A stretch of DNA of 30,534 bases from a virus. The stretch covers positions 1-30,534 of IMG/VR virus record IMGVR_UViG_3300027782_002492, one strand, 5' to 3'. The notes beneath the pieces are model-generated. The model searched no databases. It was given only the letters and a program-made list of their open reading frames with translations, and was not told the DNA's origin. The translations under genes and the position numbers were made by a program. Numbering within the stretch: the stretch's first letter is position 1; each line of letters opens with the position of its first letter. Of this stretch, positions 1 through 7,380 are shown one piece after another.

Positions 1-582
1 AGTAACGATTTGGCCCATGCCCTTCATTGTGCCTGTACGTGGGAAGTTCAGCAACATAATAAATGATGAGAACAACTGCATACCTTCAGTAAATGCGGAG
101 AACACAGCGATGTGTTTAGCCGTATTTTGTTTAGTTGTATTCTGGTCAGAAATGTCCAACACATATTCGTGTTTGTCTTTCATCTCCTGATACTCAAGGA
201 ACTGATTGTACATTGTATCAGGTAGACCAAGAGTTTCAATCAGGTGTGAGTAAGCAGCAATGTGTAATGCTTCACGAGCTGCAAAGCCCAACAACATCAT
301 ACGCACTTCAGGTTGTTTGAAGTATGGTAGATAGTTATTGACATAACCACCTGCTACATCAATATCACCTTGTGTAAAGAAACGGAAGATATGGGTCAAG
401 AATTGTTTCTCGCTTGCAGTTAAACGATTCTTCCAATCTTTTACATCTTCAAGCATTGGCACTTCTGTATGTAGCCAATGAATCTGTTCGTGTTTTAACC
501 AGGCCTCATAGGCCCATGGGTAATTAAATGGTTTAAAACTGTTACGTTCATCCATTAGATTTGATTTTACTTTTTTAATCAT
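1..582 (-). CDS. nrdB: Ribonucleotide reductase small subunit NrdB (N-terminal 194 residues; runs off the window)
   Basis: Makes the tyrosyl-radical/di-iron subunit of class I ribonucleotide reductase, partner of NrdA (1169-2977), for conversion of ribonucleotides to deoxyribonucleotides in the infected cell. I translated the frame open to the window edge: the first metal-ligand Asp is D73 in FTQGDID, followed by E104 and H107 in REALHIAAY, with the radical tyrosine at Y111 (same E-x-x-H-x-x-x-Y spacing as E. coli E115/H118/Y122), and the next ligand is E166 in FTEGM. The second Glu/His pair lies beyond position 1. I chose the ATG at 582 because AGAGGA lies 8 nt upstream; the internal ATG at 555 has no Shine-Dalgarno sequence. 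It overlaps the thioredoxin stop by 8 nt, suggesting coupled translation. Retention of the tyrosine points to class Ia/b rather than the tyrosine-less Ic type. Confidence 0.95.
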   Translation of the reverse strand, partial: MIKKVKSNLMDERNSFKPFNYPWAYEAWLKHEQIHWLHTEVPMLEDVKDWKNRLTASEKQFLTHIFRFFTQGDIDVAGGYVNNYLPYFKQPEVRMMLLGFAAREALHIAAYSHLIETLGLPDTMYNQFLEYQEMKDKHEYVLDISDQNTTKQNTAKHIAVFSAFTEGMQLFSSFIMLLNFPRTGTMKGMGQIVT

Positions 583-820
583 TCAGCCAGTCCTCTAGTT
601 CTTTTAATGGTTTCATACCAACCAATCGTTTGGTTTCTACATCATCTTGTAGCATAACGAGTGTCGGCACACCTCTAATACCAAACTTGGTGGCCAGTTC
701 TGAGTTTTCGTCAATATCAATAACTTCAATTGAAGTTTCTGTAACAACGTCTTCTAATGTTCTTGCTAACATCTTACATGGTTGACACCATGATGCTGTA
801 AATCTAATTGCTTTTTTCAT
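575..820 (-). CDS. Thioredoxin (small, phage NrdC-like role)
   Basis: Small redox protein of 81 aa that probably re-reduces the NrdA active-site disulfide. It begins with the beta-strand AIRFTASW followed by the active site W11-C12-Q-P-C15, and carries the cis-proline loop GVPTLVML at about residues 50-57, all typical of thioredoxin. It is shorter than bacterial thioredoxins (about 105 aa) because it lacks the N-terminal strand and helix, which is common for phage versions. It lies between the IscA-like gene and nrdB, overlapping nrdB by 8 nt. The Shine-Dalgarno sequence is weak (AAGAAA). A glutaredoxin is less likely because the motif is WCQPC rather than CPYC. I infer the reductant role from the neighbours. 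Confidence 0.9.
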   Translation of the reverse strand: MKKAIRFTASWCQPCKMLARTLEDVVTETSIEVIDIDENSELATKFGIRGVPTLVMLQDDVETKRLVGMKPLKELEDWLND

Positions 821-837
821 TTTTATTTCTTAATTTA

Positions 838-1167
838 TTAAACTGTAAAGGAAGAACCACAACCACAGGTTGATTGTGCGTTTGGATTTTTAATAACAAA
901 TTGACTACTCATAACTTCTTCTATATAATCTATTGATGCGCCTTGTAAATAGTGCATACTCATTGAATCTACTAAAATTTTTAGACCTGGTTTTTCTATG
1001 ATAAAATCATCTTCATTCGGTGATTCGTCTAGTGTAAAACCATATTGAAATCCTGAGCAGCCACCACCTTGGACAAACACTCTCAATTTCATATTAGGAT
1101 TGTTTTCTTCCGCCAATATGTCAGTTATTTTAATATTGGCCGAATCTGTAATTTCTATATCAAACAT
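838..1167 (-). CDS. A-type iron-sulfur cluster carrier (IscA/ErpA/HesB family)
   Basis: 109 aa, a full-length A-type carrier that binds Fe-S clusters or iron and passes them to apoproteins. The three conserved cysteines are present: C37 in [11 protein letters not shown] and C101/C103 near the C-terminus in [10 protein letters not shown] start it at the ATG at 1167, which has GAAGG 5 nt upstream and follows the nrdA stop by one base; a longer TTG-initiated reading from 1185 is open but would overlap nrdA and lacks a better ribosome site. HesB-like genes occur in aquatic T4-like phages. Its position between nrdA and thioredoxin/nrdB suggests a role in iron supply to NrdB or host Fe-S enzymes, but this is only context. 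Confidence 0.92.
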   Translation of the reverse strand: MFDIEITDSANIKITDILAEENNPNMKLRVFVQGGGCSGFQYGFTLDESPNEDDFIIEKPGLKILVDSMSMHYLQGASIDYIEEVMSSQFVIKNPNAQSTCGCGSSFTV

Positions 1168-1168
1168 A

Positions 1169-2977
1169 TCAACCTTCACAAGCAAGACATTCGTTACCTT
1201 GTGCGATAGCGCTCATGTCTAATTCTTGTATAATTTGTCTTTCAATTTTCTTTGATACTTTATCTGCTTTTGCTAACTTTTCTGAACGGCAGTAGTATAG
1301 GGTCTTCAAACCTTTTTTCCATGCCAAGAAGTGAGCAGCGTGCAAATATGACACATGGCAATCTGGTCTAAAGAATAGGTTGAGTGATTGTGCTTGGTCA
1401 ATATATTCTTGTCTATCAGAGGCATGTTCAACAACCCATCGTTGGTCAATTTCCATTGAGGTTTTAAACACATCTTTATCCCAATCAGACATCCAATTCA
1501 AATGTTGTACAGAACCATCATTAGAAATTATAGATGACCAAATTTGATTATACTCATCTTGACTAATAAGATGGTTATCATCCGACAAATGGTTTTGAAT
1601 TAATCTATCCAAATAACGGTTCTTATTTAAGAAAGAACCCGATAAAGTATCCTGGCGATAAGCATTGGCACGATAAGGTTCAATAGAAGGAGAAGTATTG
1701 CCCATGATAATGGAAGAAGAAGCATTGGGAGCAATAGCCATGAGATGACTAAAACGAAGACCAGTACCTGTTGCATCCGGCGCTTCACCTCTTTCCATTC
1801 CCAATTGCTTGTTCGCTTCATTTAACGTTTCTCTGATATGTTTGAAGATTTGTTTGTTTTTACCAACTGCGAGAGCAGATTCAAAAGGAAGGGAATTCCT
1901 TTGTAAGTAAGCATGAAACCCAAGAGCGCCAATACCAATGCTGCGCTCACGCTGGGCAGAATATTTGGCTCTACTGACTGCATCAGGAGCATTATCGATA
2001 AAGTGCTGTAAAACGTTATCAAGCATCTCAGCCATGTCCCGCAAAAATAATTTATCATTTTTCCAATCATCATAATACTCCAAGTTAACAGAAGATAAAC
2101 AACATACAGCAGTACGCTCTTTATCTGTTGGTAGAATAATCTCACTACACAAATTAGATTGTCTAATTTTTAGACCAAGTTTCTTTTGAAACTCTGGCAT
2201 TGCACGATTACTTGTATCAATAAAATGCAAGTAAGGTTCACCTGTTTGCATACGCATTTCAAGAATACGTTGCCATAAATCTTTAGCAGATATTTGGTCA
2301 CGAACAGTACCATCATGTGGGTCTTTCAAGTGCCATGTATCATCAGCCAATGGATCCAACATAGAATTTTCAATCAATTGCATGAAATCATCCGTAATGT
2401 TAATACCATGATGTAAATTCTGGCAACGCATATTCTGGTCACCTGTTGGTTTACGCATCTCTAAAAATATGAGAATATCCGGATGGCTAATGTCAAGGTA
2501 AGCAGCGTAGGAACCACGGCGAGTCCTACCTTGTCTATAAGCGAGAGATGATGCGTCATATGTGCGAAGATGTGGCATGACTCCAACACTTTTATCATCC
2601 GCTGAACGAATACCAATTCCAATTCCAACTCCTCCGCCCAGCATACTGAGCCAATTTACTTCTGCAAGAGTACTGACCAAACCTTCAGCACTATCATCAA
2701 GATAAGGTAAGAAACATGATATAGGCAAACCACGCTTACTGCGACCATAAGAAAGGATAGGAGTACTGTAAGATAACCAATGCTTGCTAGAATACTCATA
2801 CAAACGTTGAGAATGTTCTTTGTTACTACCAAAAGCGTTTGATACATATGCGAACCTTTCTTGAGGCGATACTTCTTCCTCTTTCATATAACTCTCTTTT
2901 AATCTTTTGATGCCTAATTCATCAAACAAACCATCACGAGAATAGTCTACCTCAATACCGTGAACGATACTTTTCAT
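1169..2977 (-). CDS. nrdA: Ribonucleoside-diphosphate reductase large subunit NrdA, lacking an ATP-cone
   Basis: Catalytic alpha subunit of class I ribonucleotide reductase, 602 aa. Visible hallmarks are the redox cysteine C88 ([10 protein letters not shown]), the thiyl-radical segment N275-L-C277-S-E279 (SNLCSEI), the second redox cysteine around C292 ([10 protein letters not shown]), [18 protein letters not shown], the radical-transfer tyrosines in [10 protein letters not shown], and the C-terminal shuttle pair C597-x-x-C600. C88 corresponds to E. coli C225, so about 137 N-terminal residues, including the ATP-cone allosteric domain, are absent; E. coli and T4 NrdA are about 755-760 aa. The ATG at 2977 has GGAG 6 nt upstream. 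No intein or frameshift was seen. Order thyX-nrdA-iscA-trx-nrdB forms a deoxynucleotide operon. Confidence 0.96.
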   Translation of the reverse strand: MKSIVHGIEVDYSRDGLFDELGIKRLKESYMKEEEVSPQERFAYVSNAFGSNKEHSQRLYEYSSKHWLSYSTPILSYGRSKRGLPISCFLPYLDDSAEGLVSTLAEVNWLSMLGGGVGIGIGIRSADDKSVGVMPHLRTYDASSLAYRQGRTRRGSYAAYLDISHPDILIFLEMRKPTGDQNMRCQNLHHGINITDDFMQLIENSMLDPLADDTWHLKDPHDGTVRDQISAKDLWQRILEMRMQTGEPYLHFIDTSNRAMPEFQKKLGLKIRQSNLCSEIILPTDKERTAVCCLSSVNLEYYDDWKNDKLFLRDMAEMLDNVLQHFIDNAPDAVSRAKYSAQRERSIGIGALGFHAYLQRNSLPFESALAVGKNKQIFKHIRETLNEANKQLGMERGEAPDATGTGLRFSHLMAIAPNASSSIIMGNTSPSIEPYRANAYRQDTLSGSFLNKNRYLDRLIQNHLSDDNHLISQDEYNQIWSSIISNDGSVQHLNWMSDWDKDVFKTSMEIDQRWVVEHASDRQEYIDQAQSLNLFFRPDCHVSYLHAAHFLAWKKGLKTLYYCRSEKLAKADKVSKKIERQIIQELDMSAIAQGNECLACEG

Positions 2978-2995
2978 TTATTACTCCAATTTTTA

Positions 2996-3679
2996 TTATT
3001 CTGTTACAAATTCATCTGCCATGGGAAATACCGTGGCGATTACTTCAGCACACTTTAGTGCTATCTCTCTGTGTTCTTTCTGTGTGCCGTTTGCCGAACG
3101 GAGTTGTATGTAATGAATCCATGAACGTAAAGTTCCGTTCATGTACATACGAGATACGGTGTTGCCTTCTGGTAGAACTGCACGAGCCTGTTCTTTAGCA
3201 ATGCCGTTGGTGACAGCCCAAGTATATGCTTCTTTGGCTGCATTGATTACTGCTTGTTGTTTCTCTTGCCAAATATTATTCAATTCACGGTCATTAGCAT
3301 TAGTCAAATCTAATTCAACACTATTCTGTCTATTCTTGGTGTCTTGTAAACGTGCTTCACGTCCAACAAATGCTAAGTCCTTTGTTGGGTCTGCATATCG
3401 TTGGGAGAATTCTTGAAAAGAAAACGAACGGTGTCTCAAAATCTGTCTCGCAATATCCCTTGTTGTTTCAATTTCTAAACACATACTGGTCATCTCCAAT
3501 GGAGACCAATGTTGGTGTTTAATTAGATAACGAATCAACTTCTCACTTGTATCTTTGTTATTTTGGTTACTGGGATTTGAAACCCTCGCACAAAATGCCA
3601 CCAACTGTTGCACATCATCTATGCCTTCATCAATAAATTCTTGAGTCGGTGCTGAAAAACTAACCATCTTAACGTTCAT
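2996..3679 (-). CDS. thyX: Flavin-dependent thymidylate synthase ThyX
   Basis: Makes dTMP from dUMP using FAD, NADPH and methylene-tetrahydrofolate. The diagnostic ThyX motif RHRx7SxR is intact at R82-R94 (RHRSFSFQEFSQR), preceded by the expected SPLEMTSMCLEIETTRDIARQ-type helix, and the C-terminal part has ARAVLPEGNTVSRMY and RSWIHYIQLR, which hold substrate-binding residues in this family. Length is 227 aa, normal for ThyX. The ATG at 3679 follows the primase stop by one base, with GGAAG further upstream. T4 uses the unrelated ThyA-type Td; ThyX is typical of marine and freshwater T4-like phages. It sits between the primase and nrdA in the deoxynucleotide operon. Confidence 0.96.
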   Translation of the reverse strand: MNVKMVSFSAPTQEFIDEGIDDVQQLVAFCARVSNPSNQNNKDTSEKLIRYLIKHQHWSPLEMTSMCLEIETTRDIARQILRHRSFSFQEFSQRYADPTKDLAFVGREARLQDTKNRQNSVELDLTNANDRELNNIWQEKQQAVINAAKEAYTWAVTNGIAKEQARAVLPEGNTVSRMYMNGTLRSWIHYIQLRSANGTQKEHREIALKCAEVIATVFPMADEFVTE

Positions 3680-3680
3680 A

Positions 3681-4712
3681 TCAAACTTTCTTCCACATGT
3701 TAAAATTCATTTGAGCCCTAAGGCCTGTGAATGAGTTACTACTTATAATATTTTGGATTTCGTCCGGTGAGATGCCACCTAAAATCATTTCATTTATATC
3801 TTTACCTTCAATTCCATTAGGCCATATAACTACAGTATGTTCCAACTTGATTGCATTTTGCATCATCTTAACAATTTCTTTATTTCTAGGTTCATTGTCA
3901 AATATCAAAGTTATTCCTTCTATTGGAATATCTCTTGCAGTTAATGCCAAATTAGCATCACCAGACGCCAGACAGTTATTTAGAAACAAAGAGTCAAGAG
4001 GACCTTCAACTAAGAGGACCTTCTCCTGTTTGTTGACACGCTCGAGACCATATATTAATTTGTTCTGAGAGCCGTTTGTGCGTACAGTCACATAACGTAG
4101 GTGTTTATCACCAGTCTCCAATGCACGACCTGATACTGCAATCAATTCATTATATTCATCATAGAATGGAATGATTAGACGAGCATCATCTACAATCTGT
4201 TTGCCATGGTCAGGGACCAAAACATCTAAGAATTGTTTATAGTGTGATGTGAATAGGAGTTTATCATAATATTTTTCAGGTATGCCACGTTTAGTTACAT
4301 AGTCTAAACAAAAATGTCCACGTGGCAACCTGTTGACCCATTCTGCATGTTCGAAGACTTTTTGTGTTTCGACTTTTCCGAATCTTGGTACGGAGATTTG
4401 TAGAATTGAGTTCGCTGAATGGGAGTTATTGGTTGTACCGTTCTTGTACCGTTCAAGTACATACTCTTTATGTATTGATTGGTCGACATGTTTGACGAGA
4501 TTAACAAGATTTGTACTCACTCCACAATTATGGCAACGATAGAACATATCATTGCCTTTATTAAAGGCATACCCACGAGCCTTGAGTAAATTCTTTTTAG
4601 AATCACCACAAAATGGGCAAGAGAAATTAAACAACCCGTCTTTCTTCTGCTTGAAGTTACGCAAGCGAGAAGAAATCAGGCGAAGATACTTAATATTTGT
4701 TGAAATTGACAT
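3681..4712 (-). CDS. 61: DNA primase (T4 gp61-like, DnaG/Toprim type)
   Basis: Synthesises RNA primers for lagging-strand replication with helicase gp41 (25529-26932). From the ATG at 4712 it is 343 aa. A zinc ribbon near the N-terminus has C32-x-x-C35 (CPFC) and C60-x-x-C63 (CHNC). The Toprim catalytic core follows, with LLVEGPLDSLFLNN near residue 236 and LIFDNEPRNKEI further on. A GTG two codons upstream (4718) is an alternative start. No good Shine-Dalgarno sequence lies at the correct distance; instead a near-consensus sigma70 promoter ends just 8 nt before the ATG, so the message is probably leaderless or nearly so. Gene 61 lies far from gene 41 here and starts the thyX-nrd operon. Confidence 0.9.
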   Translation of the reverse strand: MSISTNIKYLRLISSRLRNFKQKKDGLFNFSCPFCGDSKKNLLKARGYAFNKGNDMFYRCHNCGVSTNLVNLVKHVDQSIHKEYVLERYKNGTTNNSHSANSILQISVPRFGKVETQKVFEHAEWVNRLPRGHFCLDYVTKRGIPEKYYDKLLFTSHYKQFLDVLVPDHGKQIVDDARLIIPFYDEYNELIAVSGRALETGDKHLRYVTVRTNGSQNKLIYGLERVNKQEKVLLVEGPLDSLFLNNCLASGDANLALTARDIPIEGITLIFDNEPRNKEIVKMMQNAIKLEHTVVIWPNGIEGKDINEMILGGISPDEIQNIISSNSFTGLRAQMNFNMWKKV

Positions 4713-4720
4713 AGACACAT

Positions 4721-4749
4721 ACTATAACACACCCTCAACTAGGTGTCAA
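4721..4749 (-). promoter_or_regulatory. Near-consensus sigma70 promoter in front of the primase/nucleotide operon
   Basis: Reading the minus strand, TTGACA (4749-4744) is followed by exactly 17 nt and TATAGT (4726-4721). The -35 is perfect and the -10 matches 5 of 6, with optimal spacing, so it should be used by unmodified host RNA polymerase as an early promoter. The expected transcription start, 6-9 nt downstream, falls at about 4715-4712, at the primase ATG. It occupies the 40-nt gap between the lysis region and the primase, one of few gaps here long enough for a promoter. Confidence 0.75.
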
Positions 4750-4752
4750 GTT

Positions 4753-5193
4753 TTAATTAAAAAGTTTGCCAAAACTGCTAAAATTTACGTTAGATACCAA
4801 CCAAACTAATACAACTATGCCGCCTGCAGCCATCCATTTCCATTCCATAATCTTCTTTAATTCAGTATCTTCTTTTTTGTTGCGTTCGGCAATGTCGTGG
4901 CGCAAAGATTTGATTTCATCCATAATCCTACGTTCCGTCAATTCGACCTTATCGGACAATTCACGGCTAATTGTAGTTATTCTGGAGTGAAGTTCTTTCA
5001 CGTCAGCATCTTTTTCTTCTTCTCTTTTTCGCATATCGTTATAGATTTGTTCTACAATCTTTTCTTGGTTTTGAGCCAGTTTTTCTATGACCTTGTCCAT
5101 TTTGTCGCACAAGGTCATAATTGTGGCAACCTGAGTTTTCAGGATACCAACATCGATTTTTACATCGATACATTCTTTGTCTGACGGATTCAT
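4753..5193 (-). CDS. Coiled-coil protein with C-terminal membrane anchor
   Basis: 146 aa, function unrecognised. Residues about 10-115 are highly charged and heptad-rich (Lys/Glu/Asp with regularly spaced Ile, Leu and Val), predicting a long coiled coil. A single hydrophobic segment at about 120-137 (WMAAGGIVVLVWLVSNV) would anchor it in the inner membrane. Its start overlaps the stop of the secreted protein upstream by one base (TAATG). Coiled coil followed by one membrane helix recalls the XhlA hemolysin-associated family and other lysis accessory proteins, and it is the last gene of the lysis region, but I see no decisive motif. An i-spanin would usually have the opposite layout (N-terminal anchor). 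Confidence 0.75.
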   Translation of the reverse strand: MNPSDKECIDVKIDVGILKTQVATIMTLCDKMDKVIEKLAQNQEKIVEQIYNDMRKREEEKDADVKELHSRITTISRELSDKVELTERRIMDEIKSLRHDIAERNKKEDTELKKIMEWKWMAAGGIVVLVWLVSNVNFSSFGKLFN

Positions 5194-5414
5194 TATTTTT
5201 TCTCAGGAATCGGAGTGCCTTCAAGTTTCTTGTGAACCTTAATTTTTTTGCACTCTTGAACTGGCTTGCCGTCTTTACCTACCACCACTTTACCAGATTT
5301 ATCGGTCTTATCGTGGCAAACCTCTTTAACTTCGCCTGCAGCCATTGCTGGATGATTCCATGACAAGAAAGAAACGCCTGCTACTAGACATATTGTCCAA
5401 AATAAATTTTTCAT
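5193..5414 (-). CDS. Small secreted (periplasmic) protein of unknown function
   Basis: 73 aa with a Sec signal peptide: positively charged start (MKN), a hydrophobic core (LFWTICLVAGVSFL) and an AMA|AG cleavage site at about residue 26. The mature part is about 48 aa, lysine-rich, with two cysteines (EVCHD and VQECKK) that could form a disulfide in the periplasm, and ends HKKLEGTPIPEKK. AAGGA lies 6 nt before the ATG. Similar short signal-peptide proteins occur in aquatic phages, but I know no function. Its place between the holin-like and coiled-coil membrane genes suggests envelope action during lysis or exclusion of other phages; both are inference. Confidence 0.75.
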   Translation of the reverse strand: MKNLFWTICLVAGVSFLSWNHPAMAAGEVKEVCHDKTDKSGKVVVGKDGKPVQECKKIKVHKKLEGTPIPEKK

Positions 5415-5423
5415 ATTTTTTCC

Positions 5424-5945
5424 TTAGAGTTCTGGTTGATAAGCAGCTGCTGGTGCTTTTTTGCCACCAAAACCGGTTACGACTGCTGGTTGTTGAGATT
5501 CAAACGTTCCGCTTCCAAAAGCTGGACTTGGATTAAAGCTTGTTGGTGCAGGTGCGCCGAATGAATTTGGTGTTGCAGGACCGTTGGAGGAACCGAATCC
5601 TCCTGCTGCAGGTGCGCCGAATGTTGTTGTGACGCTTTGTGAAACGGGTGCAAGTCCGCCATTGTTAGCTCCTCCTAATTTTTCCTGTGTTCGACCCCAA
5701 GCAGCAAGACCTAGAACAGCACCCATGGCCATATGAAATAATCCTGCACCTTGTAGTGTGATTGGATTCCATTGTGTTTCAACACGGCCGCCGCCAATTA
5801 CTTGAACTAAGCTCCAAAGAATTGGAAATAACACGAAGTCGGCCATACAAACTAACATATACATCCAACCCATGGCTGGACGCCATTTACTATTCATCCA
5901 GTCTTCTTGTTTTTTTGCGCTTTCGCTTTTTACTTCTTCAGCCAT
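5424..5945 (-). CDS. Holin-like membrane protein with FG/Pro-rich tail
   Basis: 173 aa from the ATG at 5945, which has GGGAG 6 nt upstream and follows the endolysin gene directly; the longer open frame to 5996 has no ribosome site and overlaps the endolysin. The N-terminal region has NSKWRPAMGWMYM and DFVLFPILWSLVQ, forming a first membrane helix (about 24-47), and a second helix in LQGAGLFHMAMGAVLGLAAWGRTQEK (about 65-90), a pattern I associate with a phage holin family. Holins permeabilise the inner membrane for endolysin release. Residues about 95-173 are a low-complexity tail rich in Gly, Ala, Pro, Ser and FG dipeptides, partly generated by a 17-bp direct repeat (5547-5563 and 5607-5623). 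The function is inferred from family resemblance and position next to the endolysin. Confidence 0.7.
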   Translation of the reverse strand: MAEEVKSESAKKQEDWMNSKWRPAMGWMYMLVCMADFVLFPILWSLVQVIGGGRVETQWNPITLQGAGLFHMAMGAVLGLAAWGRTQEKLGGANNGGLAPVSQSVTTTFGAPAAGGFGSSNGPATPNSFGAPAPTSFNPSPAFGSGTFESQQPAVVTGFGGKKAPAAAYQPEL

Positions 5946-5946
5946 A

Positions 5947-6567
5947 TCATGCTCCCAAAACGTGCAATGCGTGGTTATAGTGTTTGATTCTATCATCTAA
6001 ACCGATATAACCGCCATTGATAGCCTTGGTTAAACCTTTAATATCACCCACATCAGCAAAACGATTAAGGTTGTTGGATTCCCAGAACCAACAAGCAGAC
6101 TGAGCAGCACCTTCAAATGTTGATAGGTACTCTGAAGCATCTTCAACTGAGGTTTCAATACTATCTGCAAATGCTTGATAGTTATTTTTACCTGTCAATT
6201 GAATTAGACCACGACCACAGTAACGGTATCCGTCACCACTTTGTTCATCGCCATTTCCCATGCGACTAGCATAAACACGATTAGCAATTGCTTGTTGTTT
6301 ATTTGGCATACTTGCATATGCGTTAGCTAATTCATCAGTTGGGAAATATTTAGGAAATATCTTACGAAGCGTTACTGCTTTGTAATTTAAGTTCTCTTTG
6401 ATTGCACGAAAACCACCAGATTCGTGAGCGCATTGTGCTATGAAAGCTGCAATACGTTGTGGTGTATTGATTTCATAATCTGGTAGTAACTGTTCTAAGG
6501 CCTCATGCCATTCATTAAGATATGGATTGCCTGGGATTAATTCTTTTAGTTGTTCTTTTGTAATCAT
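5947..6567 (-). CDS. Endolysin, glycoside hydrolase family 19 (chitinase-like lysozyme)
   Basis: 206 aa peptidoglycan-cleaving enzyme for host lysis. GH19 features are clear: AAFIAQCAHESGGF with the probable catalytic E49, ENLNYKA, GDGYRYCGRGLIQLTGKNNYQ (substrate-cleft loop), and SACWFWESNNLN followed by GDIKGLTKAINGG. There is no signal peptide or binding domain, so release needs a holin, consistent with the adjacent 5424-5945 gene. I chose the ATG at 6567 because GAGGA is 5 nt upstream; a TTG four codons earlier is part of the ribosome site. The stop overlaps the region just before the holin start. T4 itself uses gpE, a different lysozyme; GH19 endolysins are widespread in aquatic phages. 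Confidence 0.93.
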   Translation of the reverse strand: MITKEQLKELIPGNPYLNEWHEALEQLLPDYEINTPQRIAAFIAQCAHESGGFRAIKENLNYKAVTLRKIFPKYFPTDELANAYASMPNKQQAIANRVYASRMGNGDEQSGDGYRYCGRGLIQLTGKNNYQAFADSIETSVEDASEYLSTFEGAAQSACWFWESNNLNRFADVGDIKGLTKAINGGYIGLDDRIKHYNHALHVLGA

Positions 6568-6575
6568 GTCATTCC

Positions 6576-6764
6576 TCAAGCAAAGGCTAATGCTACATCA
6601 CAAAGCGCAACAACATAACGGAATGTCTGTTCGTCACTGGCACATTCTTGGGCGGCTTTAACATCTTTAATTTCTAGTAAGAGATAATTGCGTTCTTCTA
6701 AACCAATATTACCTAATTGATATTGTTCGATAATGGCTTGTATTTCTATTTCTAGCGGATTCAT
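6576..6764 (-). CDS. Small protein of unknown function in the lysis operon
   Basis: 62 aa from the ATG at 6764, which has GGGAGG 4 nt upstream; this ribosome site rules out the earlier in-frame ATG at 6776. The start overlaps the stop of the lipoprotein gene (ATGA). The protein is acidic and predicted helical (PLEIEIQAIIEQYQLGNIGLEERNYLLLEIKDVKAAQECASDE, described here in two parts of the same helix-rich region), and ends in a hydrophobic stretch (YVVALCDVALAFA) that might associate with the membrane. No family recognised. Translational coupling to the lipoprotein and endolysin suggests a lysis accessory role, which is inference. Confidence 0.7.
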   Translation of the reverse strand: MNPLEIEIQAIIEQYQLGNIGLEERNYLLLEIKDVKAAQECASDEQTFRYVVALCDVALAFA

Positions 6765-7123
6765 CTTGCCTCCCATGCGGATTTGGTTGCATCAATTCTC
6801 ATTAATGACGTTTTCTTACCTAACTCACAAAAGGTTTTGCTTCCACCTTTACTCATACGAACGTAATGACTGTATAAACCCTTAATATTTTCGTGTTGAG
6901 GGTCTTTTCTCCATTCTGTATATTTCTCAAGTTGTTCAGAAACCTTAGTAACTTGAGACCAGTCTGGTTTTTCGCAGTCTATATTTTGCGTATCTATATT
7001 TAGTGTTACCAATTTGTCAAACATTACTGGATCATGGTCTCTTGGCCAATATTTTTTAACTTGGTCAATAGTGGAACAGCCTGAAAGTGCAAAAAATGCA
7101 CATATTACTAATAGTTTTTTCAT
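6761..7123 (-). CDS. Lipoprotein of the lysis cassette, unknown function
   Basis: 120 aa with a clear lipoprotein signal: MKKLLVICAFFALSGC, lipobox LSGC with the lipidated cysteine at residue 16. The mature protein has two further cysteines (NIDCEKPDW and TFCELG) and a central charged helical region (VSEQLEKYTEWRKD), plus HYVRMSKGG. It overlaps the upstream spanin-like lipoprotein by 4 nt (ATGA), and the downstream 62-aa gene by 4 nt. It is too long for a typical Rz1-type o-spanin and I recognise no family, but its position implies action at the outer membrane at lysis. Confidence 0.8.
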   Translation of the reverse strand: MKKLLVICAFFALSGCSTIDQVKKYWPRDHDPVMFDKLVTLNIDTQNIDCEKPDWSQVTKVSEQLEKYTEWRKDPQHENIKGLYSHYVRMSKGGSKTFCELGKKTSLMRIDATKSAWEAR

Positions 7124-7380
7124 TTTACACTTTCATATATTTGTTTTTGTATGCCATACCATTCAATCCAAGCATCCAGTTTTATCGAACACTCATGGTA
7201 TAAAGTATAATTTGAGGTTACTGTCTTAGCAATCTCGCTTAATTTTGTGTCATCACTCAGTTTGGCCAAAGATGGACACTTTTGCAGTAGTTCGTTTGGT
7301 GCCTGTGGAAATTTTGGTGTAACTGGAACTGTGGTGCAACCAGTTACACATAATACTAGGCAAGCAATCAGTAATTTCAT
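7120..7380 (-). CDS. Candidate outer-membrane spanin (Rz1-like lipoprotein)
   Basis: 86 aa lipoprotein: signal MKLLIACLVLCVTGC with lipobox VTGC, lipidated C15, then a proline-containing segment (TTVPVTPKFPQAP) and a helical C-terminal part with NYTLYHECSIKLDAWIEWY. Short, Pro-containing lipoproteins next to a membrane/coiled-coil gene are typical o-spanins, which join inner and outer membranes in the last step of Gram-negative lysis. The start overlaps the upstream membrane protein stop by 4 nt rather than being nested inside it as in lambda Rz/Rz1. The role is a prediction from architecture and context. Confidence 0.75.
   Translation of the reverse strand: MKLLIACLVLCVTGCTTVPVTPKFPQAPNELLQKCPSLAKLSDDTKLSEIAKTVTSNYTLYHECSIKLDAWIEWYGIQKQIYESVK

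Noticed and set aside
1627-2145. Two long hydrophobic minus-strand frames inside nrdA (1627-1821 and 1822-2145)
   Set aside because: They are off-frame shadows of nrdA, whose residues there match family motifs; hydrophobic Leu/Ile/Val strings are typical of such AT-rich shadow frames, and no Shine-Dalgarno sequence was noticed.
3786-3800. TATAAATG-type late promoter-like sequences inside the primase and glf genes
   Set aside because: One mismatch in the last position, inside coding sequence, far from a start codon and with no matching leader.
6990-7018. TTGACA with TATAGA at 16 nt inside the 120-aa lipoprotein gene, a possible promoter for the endolysin
   Set aside because: The -10 is poor, the spacing not optimal, and the site is inside coding sequence in an AT-rich genome where such matches are frequent.
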